From Mangrovitalea sediminis (GTDB taxonomy: Bacteria; Pseudomonadota; Gammaproteobacteria; Pseudomonadales; Oleiphilaceae): DNA of 64,000 bases. Below the pieces are notes generated by a model. That model worked only from the letters and a program-made list of their open reading frames with translations, ran no database searches and had not been told where the DNA came from. Shown here piece after piece: positions 17,960 through 25,953 of this stretch; positions within the stretch are counted from its first letter, which is position 1; every line of letters begins with the position of its first letter. Position numbers and translations under genes: made by a program. The stretch spans positions 62,001 to 126,000 of the forward strand of contig NZ_NTLB01000001.1 of NCBI RefSeq assembly GCF_002514725.1, in the 5' to 3' direction.

Positions 17960-18691
17960 ATGACTTACTGTGTCGCTATGCGGCTTGCCGATGGGCTGGT
18001 TTTCGCATCGGACTCACGCACCAATGCGGGCGTCGATCATATCTCCACGTTCCGCAAGATGCATGTTTTCGAAGCGCGCGACAACCGCGTGCTGGTCATA
18101 CTGACGGCGGGCAACCTGGCAACCAGCCAGAGCGTCATCACGTTGTTGCGAAGCCGCACCCATGGCGGTGATGGCGATCACCTGTTGAATGTCCCCACCC
18201 TGTACGATGCCGCCGAACTGGTCGGCGAAACCCTGCGCGAGGTCCTGCACCGCGACGCACAGGGTCAACAGCAGTGCCAGGGCGTCGATTTCGGTTGTAC
18301 CATGCTACTCGGTGGCCAGATCGCCGGTGAGGAACCTCGCCTGTTCATGCTTTATCCGCAGGGCAATTTCATCGAAGCCACGAGCGATACCCCGTATTTC
18401 CAGATCGGCGAATCCAAATACGGCAAACCGGTCATCGATCGCGTTGTCAATTACGACACCAGCCTGGAACTGGCCTATCAGAGCGCGTTGATCTCATTCG
18501 ATTCCACCATGAAGAGTAACCTCTCCGTCGGCATGCCCCTCGACCTGATGGTCTACCGCAACGACAGCCTCGATGCCTCCCAGCGCCACCGGATCGATGA
18601 CAGCGATGCGCATTTCACGACCGTTCGGGAACTCTGGAACCAGGGCATTCGCGACCTGATACATCGCCTGCCGCTCCCCCAACTGCCTTAA
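17960..18691 (+). CDS. Anbu (BPH) proteasome-fold peptidase
   Basis: 243-residue N-terminal-nucleophile hydrolase of the Anbu type. After Met removal Thr1 (TYCVAMRLADG) would be exposed; Asp17 (ASDSRTNAG) and Lys32 (TFRKMHVF) complete the proteasome-like triad. Anbu proteins assemble into open helical or ring particles and are genomically linked with ATP-grasp, alpha-E and transglutaminase genes, exactly as seen here. Physiological substrates are not established in the literature I know. Start chosen at ATG 17960 because it directly precedes the nucleophile; GTG 17939 in the same frame would bury it. Confidence 0.9.
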   Translation: MTYCVAMRLADGLVFASDSRTNAGVDHISTFRKMHVFEARDNRVLVILTAGNLATSQSVITLLRSRTHGGDGDHLLNVPTLYDAAELVGETLREVLHRDAQGQQQCQGVDFGCTMLLGGQIAGEEPRLFMLYPQGNFIEATSDTPYFQIGESKYGKPVIDRVVNYDTSLELAYQSALISFDSTMKSNLSVGMPLDLMVYRNDSLDASQRHRIDDSDAHFTTVRELWNQGIRDLIHRLPLPQLP

Positions 18692-18846
18692 CCGAAAAGG
18701 CTGGCAGCGCTCCGCCATCGCAGCACAATGCCAATCACCGGACTGATGCTTCCGACTTGAGGCATGTCAACTCGTCAGCAAATGACTAATCCGTAACCAA
18801 CCAACTCCGGCATAATCTGTTGAAATCGCGTTAACGATCCCAAAAT

Positions 18847-18868
18847 TTTCACAAAACTCTGACAAAAG
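18847..18868 (+). promoter_or_regulatory. Direct-repeat site resembling a weak Pho box
   Basis: Two adjacent 11-base units, TTTCACAAAAC (18847-18857) and TCTGACAAAAG (18858-18868), agree at 8 of 11 positions and have the 7+4 rhythm of PhoB-binding direct repeats. The match to CTGTCAT is only partial (best unit 5 of 7). It lies in the 347-bp gap (18692-19038) between the Anbu and glycosyltransferase genes; I see no gene in that gap. The gap should hold the promoter of the glycosyltransferase operon. Confidence 0.3.
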
Positions 18869-19038
18869 AGCATAGAGAATGGCCGACCTTCATGCCGATA
18901 TTGGCAACGGGCGGCCTGAAGCGGATCGTCGGGGTAGCGCTGGAATCCGGGTTCTGAACGCCCGGCATCAAGAGACGGACGTCTCAGCCAGACGCCACAG
19001 TGCCCCCAGGATTTGACACGGTTGCTAAGGAGGCGCAT

Positions 19039-20160
19039 GTGCAGATTGCGGATGTCACACTTTTCCACGCACCAAACAGCGGCGGCGTGCGGACCTATCT
19101 CGACGCCAAGCGACGACGCCTCAGTCAGCTTCCCGGTATTACCCACCATCTGGTAATCCCCGGGCGTCGGCGTCGCGAGACCAAAGACTGTATCGAAATT
19201 CCAGCGCCGCCCCTTCCCTTCTCCGATGGCTATCGTTTCCCGCTCAGGCGGAGCGCCATCGTCCGGGAGCTGGTCAGGCTGGCACCGGATATCATCGAAG
19301 CCGGTGACCCCTATGTTCCCGCCTGGGCCGCCTTGCGGGCCGGTCGCCAACTCGGCGTGCCGGTCGTCGGCTTTTATCATTCCGATCTGGTTCGCCTGCT
19401 TGCCAACCGGCTTGGGGCAGCCGCGCTACCCGCAATCAGGCTCTATGTCCGGCTGCTGTATCGGCAGTTCGACCTGGTGCTGGCCCCCAGTCAGGTGATG
19501 GCGGACCAGCTCCATCAGTGCGGTGTGGACGACGTCACCGTACAACCTCTCGGAGTCGACCTGAACACGTTCAACCCCGCTCACCGCGACCCGAACCTTC
19601 GCCGTGAACTGGGGCTGGAAGAAGATAGCCGCCTGCTCATTTTTGCCGGCCGCGGCGCGCGCGAGAAAAACCTGCCGGTGCTGCTGCGTACGCTGGAACA
19701 GTTGGGTGACGCCTATCACCTGCTGCTGGTTGGCTCCCACATGCCGAAGCGCGTGCCGGATAATGTCACGGTCATCAACCGTTTCTGCGACGCGGCGACA
19801 GTCGCCCGCCTCCTCGCCAGCGCCGACGCCCTGATGCATGCCGGCGATCAGGAGACCTTCGGTCTGGTAGTCTTGGAAGCCATGGCATCCGGTATTCCCG
19901 TTGTTGCCGTCGACGCCGGCGCCCTGCCGGAGCTGATACCGCCGGGTTGCGGCGTCCTTGCACGCGCCAACGACCCCGTCGCCATGGCCCGGGCCGTCCG
20001 CAATCTCTATAGCGGAGATGTCCGTATGATGGGCGCCCGCGCCCGTCGTCACGTTGAGAAACATCACGACTGGGATGTCATTATCGCCAGCCTGTGCAGC
20101 CACTACGAGGAAGTACTGGGAATGCCGCACCGCCTGGCGCTGGAGTGGTCCCATGGCTGA
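19039..20160 (+). CDS. GT4-family glycosyltransferase
   Basis: About 373 residues, GT-B fold. The N-terminal acceptor domain begins QIADVTLFHAPNSGGVRTYL; the C-terminal donor domain has the GT4 signature ETFGLVVLEAMASGIPVVA with the E-x7-E pattern, plus FAGRGAREKNLPVLL. Start chosen at GTG 19039, 5 bases after a strong AAGGAGG at 19027-19033; GTG 19000 is an unlikely upstream alternative. It transfers a sugar from a nucleotide donor; acceptor could be diacylglycerol, another lipid or a glycan. It overlaps the deacetylase-like gene by 8 bases and leads a three-gene operon. Confidence 0.87.
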   Translation: MQIADVTLFHAPNSGGVRTYLDAKRRRLSQLPGITHHLVIPGRRRRETKDCIEIPAPPLPFSDGYRFPLRRSAIVRELVRLAPDIIEAGDPYVPAWAALRAGRQLGVPVVGFYHSDLVRLLANRLGAAALPAIRLYVRLLYRQFDLVLAPSQVMADQLHQCGVDDVTVQPLGVDLNTFNPAHRDPNLRRELGLEEDSRLLIFAGRGAREKNLPVLLRTLEQLGDAYHLLLVGSHMPKRVPDNVTVINRFCDAATVARLLASADALMHAGDQETFGLVVLEAMASGIPVVAVDAGALPELIPPGCGVLARANDPVAMARAVRNLYSGDVRMMGARARRHVEKHHDWDVIIASLCSHYEEVLGMPHRLALEWSHG

Positions 20161-20914
20161 GGCCGATAGAGATACCCACCCGGTCATGCTGGTTTCACTG
20201 CATGATGTCTGTCCGGCATCCTGGCCCCTGTACAAACCCTTTCTCGACGAACTGGAAGCTCGCTGCCCGGCTATCCGCAGTACCTTGCTTGTGGTGCCCG
20301 ACTTCCACCGTCAGGGACGCATCGACAACGATCCCGCCTTCTGCAAGGCCATGGAATATCGCCTTGCAGAAGGCGATGAACTGGTGCTGCACGGCTATCA
20401 CCATCATGACGAGCGGCCACTGCCCCTGCACCCCCGGGAATTCCTGATGCGCCGTTTGCTGACCCATGAAGGTGAGTTCTATGGCCTCGATGCGCCCGAG
20501 GCCGAGGAACGACTGGAAGCCGGCATGCGGGTATTCCAGCGGCTGGGATGGCCGTTGAAAGGCTTTGTCGCCCCCGGCTGGCTGCTAAGCGACGGCGGGC
20601 GCCAGATACTGGGGCGCAAAGGCTTCCGCTACACCACCGATCACCGTCATGCCTGGTCGATTCCAGAGTGGCGGTCCCAGAGGCTTCCGACACTGGTCTG
20701 GAGTGCACGCAGTCCGGCCCGGCGCGCCCTGTCCCACCGCTGGAACCGCCTGCAGCGTCGCCGCTACCAGGAGGCCCCGGCGCTTCGCCTGGCCATTCAT
20801 CCGGTTGACTTGCGCCATGCCATCTCCCATCGTTTCTGGATAGAAACGATTTGTGACTTGGCACAGCAGCGACGCTCCCTCACCAAAGGCGAGTGGATGG
20901 AGGATCTGTTTTGA
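20153..20914 (+). CDS. DUF2334 polysaccharide-deacetylase-like protein
   Basis: 253 residues of the DUF2334 family, a NodB-like carbohydrate esterase fold. The metal-binding region includes VSLHDVCPAS (Asp in the first motif) and LHGYHHHDE (histidines of the second motif); GFVAPGWLLS supplies a further conserved strand. There is no signal peptide, suggesting cytoplasmic action on a nucleotide sugar or lipid-linked sugar. Start ATG 20153 overlaps the glycosyltransferase end; the following gene starts on its stop codon. Activity as a deacetylase is family inference. Confidence 0.82.
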   Translation: MAEADRDTHPVMLVSLHDVCPASWPLYKPFLDELEARCPAIRSTLLVVPDFHRQGRIDNDPAFCKAMEYRLAEGDELVLHGYHHHDERPLPLHPREFLMRRLLTHEGEFYGLDAPEAEERLEAGMRVFQRLGWPLKGFVAPGWLLSDGGRQILGRKGFRYTTDHRHAWSIPEWRSQRLPTLVWSARSPARRALSHRWNRLQRRRYQEAPALRLAIHPVDLRHAISHRFWIETICDLAQQRRSLTKGEWMEDLF

Positions 20915-21927
20915 AGCGCTGGTACGGACTCACTCTCGCCGCCGTCGTTGCGGCCGCTGCGGTACCGGCACTGATTGGCGGGAGCGCGGCATTCCGCCAA
21001 CTGGCCGGCGTTTCTCCGCACTGGATACTACTGATGCTGGGACTGGTCCTGGTCGGCTGGAATCTCAATGCCTGGCGTCTGCGGCTGCTGCTCGGCGAGA
21101 AAGGCCGAAACCTTCGTCATCACCAGGCCTTTTCCACGGTGCTCGCCACCGAATGCGGTTTCAACGCCACACCGGGCGGTTCAGGTGCGCCCTTTATTCT
21201 GGCGGCCATGCTGAAGCGTCATCAGGTACGGGCTTCGGAAGCCTCGGCAGTCTTCGTCATCGACCAGATGACCGATCTGCTGTTTTTCCTGTGCATACTC
21301 CCGGCGCTGCTGCTCTACGGTCTCAACCACTATCTGGACTTTGCGCCAACCTGGTTGCTGGGTGCGATCGGTGCCACGCAGGTTGCGCTGATCATTACCG
21401 CCTTCAGCCTCTTCCGTTATCACCGTCTGGCCCTGAAACGCAGTGGCGCCCTGCTGGAACGACTGGGCCTGAAACGCAGCGTCCGGTTGCGCTGGGCAAG
21501 GAGCCAGCTACGTTTCAATAACGCCGTGAGAACAACCCTGCGTCTGTCACCCTATCGCCTGATGCTCACCTTTGTCCTCTGCGCGGGTCATTGGTTGCTA
21601 CGTTACAGCGTGCTGTATGTTGCCGTTATCGCCCTTGGCCACCCGATCGACTGGGGCTACACCTTCTTCGTGCAGATGATGTCGATGGCCGCCGGCCACC
21701 TGACCTTGCTGCCCGGTGGCGCTGGCGGCACCGAACTGAGCAGCGCCGCCCTCCTCGCCCCTTATCTGACCAAGAGCACCGCAGCCGCTGCCATCCTCAT
21801 CTGGCGCTGCATCACTTATTACTTCTACCTGCTCGCCGGGGGCATCGTGCTGATGGGCGTCGCAGGTTGGCGATTCTGGCAACGACAGGTTCCGGGGCAA
21901 CGACAGATCCGGGAAATCGAATCCTGA
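20911..21927 (+). CDS. LPG-synthase TM-domain (UPF0104) membrane protein
   Basis: About 338 residues with roughly eight membrane helices, matching the lysylphosphatidylglycerol synthase transmembrane domain family (MprF flippase part, YbhN/AglD type). Signatures are ECGFNATPGGSGAPFILAAML and HLTLLPGGAGGTELSSAALL, the paired glycine-rich motifs. No C-terminal aminoacyl-transferase domain is present. Start chosen at TTG 20911, overlapping the previous stop as TTGA and placed 7 bases after GGAGG at 20899-20903; GTG 20893 is possible. In context it may flip or present a glycolipid made by the upstream enzymes. Confidence 0.82.
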   Translation: MKRWYGLTLAAVVAAAAVPALIGGSAAFRQLAGVSPHWILLMLGLVLVGWNLNAWRLRLLLGEKGRNLRHHQAFSTVLATECGFNATPGGSGAPFILAAMLKRHQVRASEASAVFVIDQMTDLLFFLCILPALLLYGLNHYLDFAPTWLLGAIGATQVALIITAFSLFRYHRLALKRSGALLERLGLKRSVRLRWARSQLRFNNAVRTTLRLSPYRLMLTFVLCAGHWLLRYSVLYVAVIALGHPIDWGYTFFVQMMSMAAGHLTLLPGGAGGTELSSAALLAPYLTKSTAAAAILIWRCITYYFYLLAGGIVLMGVAGWRFWQRQVPGQRQIREIES

Positions 21928-21935
21928 CGCCCTCT

Positions 21936-22469
21936 TCAGGGCGTCGTCGAATGGGGCGGGAACGATGCCAGCAGCTCGCTCATGGCGGCATCGACCTGGT
22001 CCTGGGTGACGTTGCTGAGGTCCACCTGATTCAGCGGCTTGCGCATTTCCCCTTTCCAGACCACCCGCTTCTCGCGCATGTCGACGATGTTCACCAGCAC
22101 CCGGCCTTCCATCAGGGGCTCCAGGCCGTAGCGGGTCCGTAATCCCTTCTCGAAGGGAATCTGCTCCTCGGTCAGGCGCCCCCCTTGCTCGATGCGGGTA
22201 CCGAACCGCACCAGCAGATCCGCGGAATCCCCATCGTCTTCGCGGTAGCCTTTGGCCTTCATGGCGTTATTCATACCCCGCACCAGCATGATACGAATCG
22301 GCGACAGCGGATGGCTTTCCGGAACGGATTGAACAGTGAAGGTCCGATAGGAACTGAACGGAGCTTTCTTGTTCAGCTCGAACACGACGTCATGGCTGGG
22401 CGCGGATGCGCAGGCGCTCAACAGGACACAGAAAACAGACAAGGCAATATAGCGGGCGCACTTCGACAT
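21936..22469 (-). CDS. DUF4136 outer-membrane lipoprotein
   Basis: 177 residues. A type II signal peptide ends in the lipobox LLSAC with lipidated Cys20; residue +2 is alanine, favouring outer-membrane sorting. The mature part matches the DUF4136 family, with ADLLVRFGTRIE and GRVLVNIVDMREKRVVWKGE being conserved strands. Function is unknown. It converges on the upstream operon with 8 bases between ends, and lies downstream of another lipoprotein gene on the same strand. Confidence 0.8.
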   Translation of the reverse strand: MSKCARYIALSVFCVLLSACASAPSHDVVFELNKKAPFSSYRTFTVQSVPESHPLSPIRIMLVRGMNNAMKAKGYREDDGDSADLLVRFGTRIEQGGRLTEEQIPFEKGLRTRYGLEPLMEGRVLVNIVDMREKRVVWKGEMRKPLNQVDLSNVTQDQVDAAMSELLASFPPHSTTP

Positions 22470-22526
22470 GTGCCACTCCTTCCTTGTGAATTCATGACAC
22501 CCACTACAACGTTACGCGGGATGAAG

Positions 22527-22549
22527 AAGGAGCGCCCAGCGCGCTCCTT
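22527..22549 (-). terminator. Hairpin between two lipoprotein genes
   Basis: AAGGAGCGC at 22527-22535 and GCGCTCCTT at 22541-22549 form a 9-bp perfect stem with a 5-base loop, downstream of the small lipoprotein gene and upstream of the DUF4136 gene. The minus-strand continuation CTTCATCC is only weakly T-rich. Confidence 0.5.
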
Positions 22550-22610
22550 TCCCAAAACAGTAATCGCCTTTCCAGACGAATCACAGTGTGAACAGCACAG
22601 AATTGCGTTT

Positions 22611-22886
22611 TTATTGATTGCTGTCAGATGACGTTGCGTTGTTATACGCATCCTTGGCGGATTTCTTAACCTCCTGCGCCGCATCACCCACCGAATCTGC
22701 CGCCGCCGAGGCTTTATCCTTAACGGTATCGGCACCACTACGCATGGCATCACCGGCATTATCCGCCGCCTGATTCATCGAATTCTGCATCTTGTCGGTC
22801 GAGCTCTGGTCGTCGCTCTTCTTGCCGCAACCGGCCATAAACAGGGCCAAACAGACAACCACCAAACCCGCAGTCAACTTTTTCAT
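22611..22886 (-). CDS. Small lipoprotein with low-complexity helical tail
   Basis: 91 residues starting at ATG 22886 behind GAGGGAC. A lipobox LFMAGC places the lipidated cysteine at residue 20; +2 is glycine. The mature part is rich in Ala, Asp, Ser and Lys with repeating patterns (DAMRSGADTVKDKASAAADS), resembling LEA-like or CsbD-like helical stress proteins. A structural or protective role in the periplasm is plausible but not shown. It is followed by a hairpin and so is probably monocistronic. Confidence 0.75.
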   Translation of the reverse strand: MKKLTAGLVVVCLALFMAGCGKKSDDQSSTDKMQNSMNQAADNAGDAMRSGADTVKDKASAAADSVGDAAQEVKKSAKDAYNNATSSDSNQ

Positions 22887-23170
22887 AACGATGTCCCTCT
22901 GTTGAATATATGTCCTCACGGTGGCGACCAGAGACGCCCAAGTCCCGCCCTAAAATCCAGGGTAGGTCTGCGTCTACCGGATCAGGTACCGTGACAGGAC
23001 CTTAACGTCGATCCCCGACAAGACTCACTACGGGATTGGGCCTATTGACAATCGAAGGGATAACCGCGGATTTCGAAGACAAACGGGCGAAAAGCGAGGA
23101 ACCCGAAAGGCTTACAGCATCGCCCCGGGAAGGGAAACGAAGGAAGGGCAGCGATATGACAAAACGGTCA
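22887..23170. other. Intergenic region without supported gene
   Basis: About 285 bases between the start of the small lipoprotein gene and the terminator of the crotonase gene. It must contain the lipoprotein promoter on the minus strand. The one open frame on the plus strand (23036-23230) has no ribosome site and low-complexity composition, so I do not call it. Confidence 0.5.
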
Positions 23171-23192
23171 TCCGGGACAGGATCGTCCCGGA
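23171..23192 (-). terminator. Terminator of crotonase/acyl-CoA dehydrogenase operon
   Basis: TCCGGGAC at 23171-23178 and GTCCCGGA at 23185-23192 form a perfect 8-bp stem with a 6-base loop, 24 bases beyond the minus-strand crotonase stop codon. On the minus strand it is followed by TGACCGTTTTG, a modest T-run. Confidence 0.6.
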
Positions 23193-23216
23193 ATATTCAT
23201 CTGTCGCCAAGAGGCA

Positions 23217-23996
23217 TCACTTGCCTTTGAAGACTGCGTCTCGTCGCTCCAGGAAGGATTGAATGCCTTCCTTGACGTCGTCGCTTGCCATTACAGGCTG
23301 CAGGTCCGGAAACAGGCGCGCCTTCGCCGCAGCATGGCCCTGCAATTTCGCCGTCCGCGACGAACGCAGACTCCCCTGTACGCCGAGCGGAGCGGCTTTT
23401 GCAATGCGCTGCGCAATATCGAGGGCAACGTCGAACTGCTCACCGGGTTCCGTCAGCGCCTGCACCAGGCCCCAGCGATACGCCTCTTGAGCCGACCACT
23501 CATCGCCGGTCAACAGATGACGTTGAGCATTACCCCAACCGATCTCCTCCTGCAGCCGGATGGTTGCACCGCCGCAGGCGAAAATACCCCGTTTGACCTC
23601 GAGCTGGGCAAAGCGGGTGTTGTTCGCCACCACCCGCACATCGGTATTCAGCATCATCTCGACGCCGCAGGTAAAACAGATACCCTGCGCCGCAAAGACG
23701 ACGGGTTTATCCAGCGAAGGCGTCACGATACCGAAAGGGTCCCATTCTCCCTCACCCGGTTCGAGCCCCCGGCCGCTGGCGAAAACCCCTGCCCAATCGT
23801 CCAACTGAAGGCCGGAGGAAAAGTGGTCGCCGTGCGCATAGAGTAAGCCGACCCGAAGTTCAGGATCACGCTGCAGCTCACCGTAGGCCGCGGCAATGTC
23901 GTGATACATGGCCCGGTTCATGGCGTTCATCTTCTCCGGCCGGTTGAGGCCGATCAGCAGGATATGATCCTGCCGCGAAACCGTGATCAAGGACAT
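23217..23996 (-). CDS. Enoyl-CoA hydratase/isomerase family protein (crotonase)
   Basis: 259-residue crotonase-fold protein. Oxyanion-hole segments are YAHGDHFSSGLQLDD and AAQGICFTCGVEMMLNTDVRV; the second retains the expected glycine-containing turn. The position of the second catalytic Glu of hydratases is in KRGIFACGGATIRL, where Ala/Cys/Gly residues replace the acidic pattern, so it may be an isomerase, hydrolase or other crotonase activity. It lies 47 bp downstream of the acyl-CoA dehydrogenase gene on the same strand and likely functions with it in acyl-CoA breakdown. Confidence 0.82.
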   Translation of the reverse strand: MSLITVSRQDHILLIGLNRPEKMNAMNRAMYHDIAAAYGELQRDPELRVGLLYAHGDHFSSGLQLDDWAGVFASGRGLEPGEGEWDPFGIVTPSLDKPVVFAAQGICFTCGVEMMLNTDVRVVANNTRFAQLEVKRGIFACGGATIRLQEEIGWGNAQRHLLTGDEWSAQEAYRWGLVQALTEPGEQFDVALDIAQRIAKAAPLGVQGSLRSSRTAKLQGHAAAKARLFPDLQPVMASDDVKEGIQSFLERRDAVFKGK

Positions 23997-24043
23997 GTTC
24001 AGCTCCTGTCGTTATCCAAGGGGGTCGGACCGCTTCGGCGGTA

Positions 24044-25846
24044 TCAGAACCAGTCCGTCGACATTTCCAGACAGGTATCGTCCATGTTGGTCAGCAACAC
24101 GATATCCTGCGCCACCGTCGGCAACTCCCAGTGGAAGAAATACTGGGCCGCCTGCAGCTTGCCGTTATAGAAGTGCCGCTCTTCCTCCGAGCCCGCCGTT
24201 TGCAGGGCTTTCGTCGCGACATTGGCCTGACGCAGCCACATCCAGGCAACGCAGATATGCCCAACCAGGTGGAGATAGCAGGAGGCATTGGCGAGCGCCC
24301 GGTCCGCGCCCTGTTTCATGAGCGCGCTGCCCAGGGTCTGTGTCACCTTGACCGCCTTCTGCACCGTCTCGCTCAGCGAGTAGGCCCATTGTTGGCAGCG
24401 CTTGTCCGATGCGGCTTCCAGATCCACCTGCATGCGCCGGATCAGCGCCTGAATACCTGCGCCGTCGGCCTGCCAGACCTTGCGGCCCAAAAGATCGAGT
24501 GCCTGGATGCCGTTGGTCCCCTCGTGAATCGGGTTCAGGCGGTTATCGCGGAAGCACTGTTCCACGGGGTATTCCCGGGTATAGCCCGCGCCGCCGTACA
24601 CCTGAATGGCCAGGTCATTGGCCTTGGGTCCATACTCCGACGGCCAAGCCTTGATCACCGGCGTCATCAGGTCCAGCAGCAATCCGGATTCCCTACGAAT
24701 CGTTTCATCCGGGTGGGTGTTGCTGTCGTCGACCAAACGCGCACCGTAAAGGCATAGCGCTGTGGCGCCTTCCACGTAGCTCTTCTGTGCCAGCAACATG
24801 CGTCGAACATCAGCATGCTCGATGATCGCCAGGGGCGGCGTTTCCGGATCCTTGCTCGAGGGGTGCCGCCCCTGCAGGCGCTCACGGGCATATTCGAGAC
24901 TGTGCATGTAACCCCGATAGCCGATCATCGCCGCACCGAAGCCAACACCCACCCGCGCTTCGTTCATCATCTGGAACATATACTTCAGGCCCTGATGCGG
25001 CTCGCCTACCAGATAGCCATGGCAGTCCGCATCGTCACCGAAGCTCAGCGCAGTCGACGTGGTACCACGATAGCCCATCTTGTGAATCAGGCCGGCCAGC
25101 GCCACGCCATTGCGGCCCAGTTTGTTGCCTTCATCGTCGGTCAGGTACTTGGGCACGATAAACAGGGAAATGCCTTTGACGCCCGCCGGGGCGCCTTTGA
25201 TCTTGGCCAGCACCAGATGAACGATGTTGTCAGTGATCTCCTGTTCACCGCCAGAGATATAAATCTTGGCCCCCTTGATCAGGTAGTGGCCCTGGTCGGT
25301 CGGCGTGGCGGAGGTGCGAATATCCGCCAGCGAGGAGCCGGCGTGTGGCTCTGTCATCGCCATGGTGCCGGCATAGTGGCCAGTCAGCATGGGTTCGAGA
25401 TACTTGCGGCACTGGGCTTCGCTGCCGAACACCCGGATCAGGTTGGCTGCCGCCTTGGTCAGAAAGGCATAACCCGCCGTGCCCGGGTTGGCCGCCGTGA
25501 AGAAGCCGTTACAGGCCGCCATCACCGACTCCGGCAACTGCATCCCACCGAGTTCGTAATCGTAGCTGCCGGCAATAAAGCCCGCGGCGGCATAGGCGTC
25601 GAAGGCGCGTTTGACGTCCGGAATCATCTGCACCTTGCCGTCGACGAAGCGCGGTTCGTCCTTGTCGGCCAGCGCGTTATGGGACGCGAACAGATCGCGG
25701 GCCATCTTGTCGGACGTTTCGATGACGGCTTCGAACGTCTCGCGACTGTGCTCGGCAAAGCGGGTGCGCTCGGTCAGTTTTTCCGTTTCCAGCACTTCGA
25801 ACAACTGAAAAGCCAGATCGCGGCGGTTCACCAGAATCTCGGACAT
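24044..25846 (-). CDS. Acyl-CoA dehydrogenase, 600-aa type with C-terminal domain
   Basis: 600 residues: N-terminal helical and middle beta domains with MAMTEPHAGSSLADIRTSA (FAD-contacting region), IYISGGEQEITDNIVHLVLA, a C-terminal helical domain ending with YGGAGYTREYPVEQCFRDNR, and the extra Acyl-CoA_dh_C domain. This is the architecture of DmdC/FadE5-like dehydrogenases that oxidise acyl-CoAs with FAD, passing electrons to ETF. Start ATG 25846 follows AAGGAGA; the frame extends upstream without coding character. The divergent GlxA-type regulator shares its promoter region and is the likely controller. Chain-length preference is unknown. Confidence 0.9.
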   Translation of the reverse strand: MSEILVNRRDLAFQLFEVLETEKLTERTRFAEHSRETFEAVIETSDKMARDLFASHNALADKDEPRFVDGKVQMIPDVKRAFDAYAAAGFIAGSYDYELGGMQLPESVMAACNGFFTAANPGTAGYAFLTKAAANLIRVFGSEAQCRKYLEPMLTGHYAGTMAMTEPHAGSSLADIRTSATPTDQGHYLIKGAKIYISGGEQEITDNIVHLVLAKIKGAPAGVKGISLFIVPKYLTDDEGNKLGRNGVALAGLIHKMGYRGTTSTALSFGDDADCHGYLVGEPHQGLKYMFQMMNEARVGVGFGAAMIGYRGYMHSLEYARERLQGRHPSSKDPETPPLAIIEHADVRRMLLAQKSYVEGATALCLYGARLVDDSNTHPDETIRRESGLLLDLMTPVIKAWPSEYGPKANDLAIQVYGGAGYTREYPVEQCFRDNRLNPIHEGTNGIQALDLLGRKVWQADGAGIQALIRRMQVDLEAASDKRCQQWAYSLSETVQKAVKVTQTLGSALMKQGADRALANASCYLHLVGHICVAWMWLRQANVATKALQTAGSEEERHFYNGKLQAAQYFFHWELPTVAQDIVLLTNMDDTCLEMSTDWF

Positions 25847-25903
25847 GGGGCGTCTCCTTTTAGAATGGCAATGATCCTGACACAGCCAGGCCTGGCAGGA
25901 AAT

Positions 25904-25917
25904 TGTCATTTCTGACA
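25904..25917. promoter_or_regulatory. TGTCA-N4-TGACA dyad in divergent promoter
   Basis: TGTCA at 25904-25908 and TGACA at 25913-25917 form a symmetric site in the 107-bp gap between the acyl-CoA dehydrogenase and the GlxA-type regulator; another TGACA lies at 25878-25882. A related perfect palindrome occurs after the regulator gene at 26976-26987. These are candidate operators of the AraC-type regulator. Confidence 0.45.
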
Positions 25918-25953
25918 CAATTTTGGCCAAATCCGCCAAACCAGAACAGCACC

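Noticed and set aside
24815-25915. 366-codon open frame on the plus strand
   Set aside because: Antisense to the acyl-CoA dehydrogenase with no family similarity.
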